This document shows, in pieces, positions 63,726-64,000 of a stretch of 64,000 nucleotides of DNA. The position numbers and the translations under genes are program-made. The notes below the pieces were generated by a model that worked only from the letters and a program-made list of their open reading frames with translations, did no database searches and was not told the DNA's origin. How positions within the stretch are numbered: the first letter of the stretch is position 1; the number at the start of each line of letters is the position of its first letter. The stretch comes from Diploptera punctata (taxonomy: Eukaryota > Arthropoda > Insecta > Blattodea > Blaberidae), in the NCBI GenBank assembly GCA_030220185.1, contig JASPKZ010008348.1, forward strand, positions 992,001-1,056,000. Direction: 5' to 3'.

Positions 63726-64000
63726 ACAAATTTCAACTTTTTATCTGCCACATGGACAAAAACATATAGTTTTATATAAATCAGACCTCCTGAACACGAA
63801 AATTACATTAACACGTAATATTTTCCTGTGACAGATTCTAGTAAAAATGACAGAAAATCTACTTTCATTTAAATTAATTGTAAAAATTTCACAACTATAA
63901 TTAATTTAATTATGTAATTACATTATAAAATGCCTTAATTTTACATATTAGGTATTATAAAAGGAATAAATGTGTGCTACTATTGACAAATTGACTTTAA
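63726..64000. other. No gene recognised
   Basis: Very AT-rich sequence to the window edge; no frame and no named repeat. Confidence 0.3.

Overview
The window is AT-rich animal nuclear DNA, most likely from an insect. The mixture of RTE-like and Jockey/CR1-like LINEs, Penelope-like elements, mariner, hAT and piggyBac remnants, tRNA-derived SINEs and tandem C2H2 zinc-finger genes fits a blattodean (cockroach or termite) genome. That assignment is inference from recalled family patterns; no search was run. There is no sign of prokaryotic, organellar or viral content. Most of the 64 kb is layered transposable-element DNA.

Host genes: two tandem C2H2 zinc-finger genes lie on the plus strand. Gene 1 has coding exons at 20243-20311, 20383-20493 and 23162-23725. 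It encodes five intact fingers and then stops early; about 490 bases of decaying finger sequence follow. Gene 2 has two short paralogous 5' exons (49589-49665 and 59670-59768) separated by 10 kb of repeats, and its finger exon would lie beyond the right edge. All visible exon junctions in both genes are phase 0, and the exons encode similar short acidic peptides.

Region by region: 0-8 kb holds LINE 3' fragments, a Penelope 3' end split by a SINE, an internally deleted piggyBac, Helitron-like repeats and a nearly intact DD41D mariner transposase. 8-18.5 kb holds more Helitron-like copies, a 750-bp duplicated segment, a mariner on the minus strand, LINE fragments and an element with terminal inverted repeats (TIRs). 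18.5-25 kb is gene 1, with repeats in its second intron. 22.8-27.5 kb contains five large foldbacks. 27.7-33.4 kb is a Jockey/CR1-like LINE carrying a short retroposon and a 3.26-kb minus-strand RTE, both with target-site duplications. 33.4-36.5 kb is a mariner-like element split by a 2.4-kb hAT. 38-44 kb holds two more foldbacks and a nearly intact Penelope-like element with three hammerhead-ribozyme motifs. 44-49.5 kb is mostly unrecognised sequence with SINE and RTE fragments. 49.6-52 kb is gene 2 exon 1 followed by a mariner split by a piggyBac. 52.5-54.4 kb is a degenerate tandem array with a unit of about 138 bp. 55-59 kb is an RTE interrupted by a decayed minus-strand gene. 60.4-63.7 kb is a LINE 3' end abutting another decayed RTE.

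The most notable observations are the hammerhead motifs that form the terminal repeats of the Penelope-like element and overlap both ends of its reading frame; the related foldbacks that carry hammerhead-like cores in opposed arms; and several nested insertions whose order can be read from intact target-site duplications.
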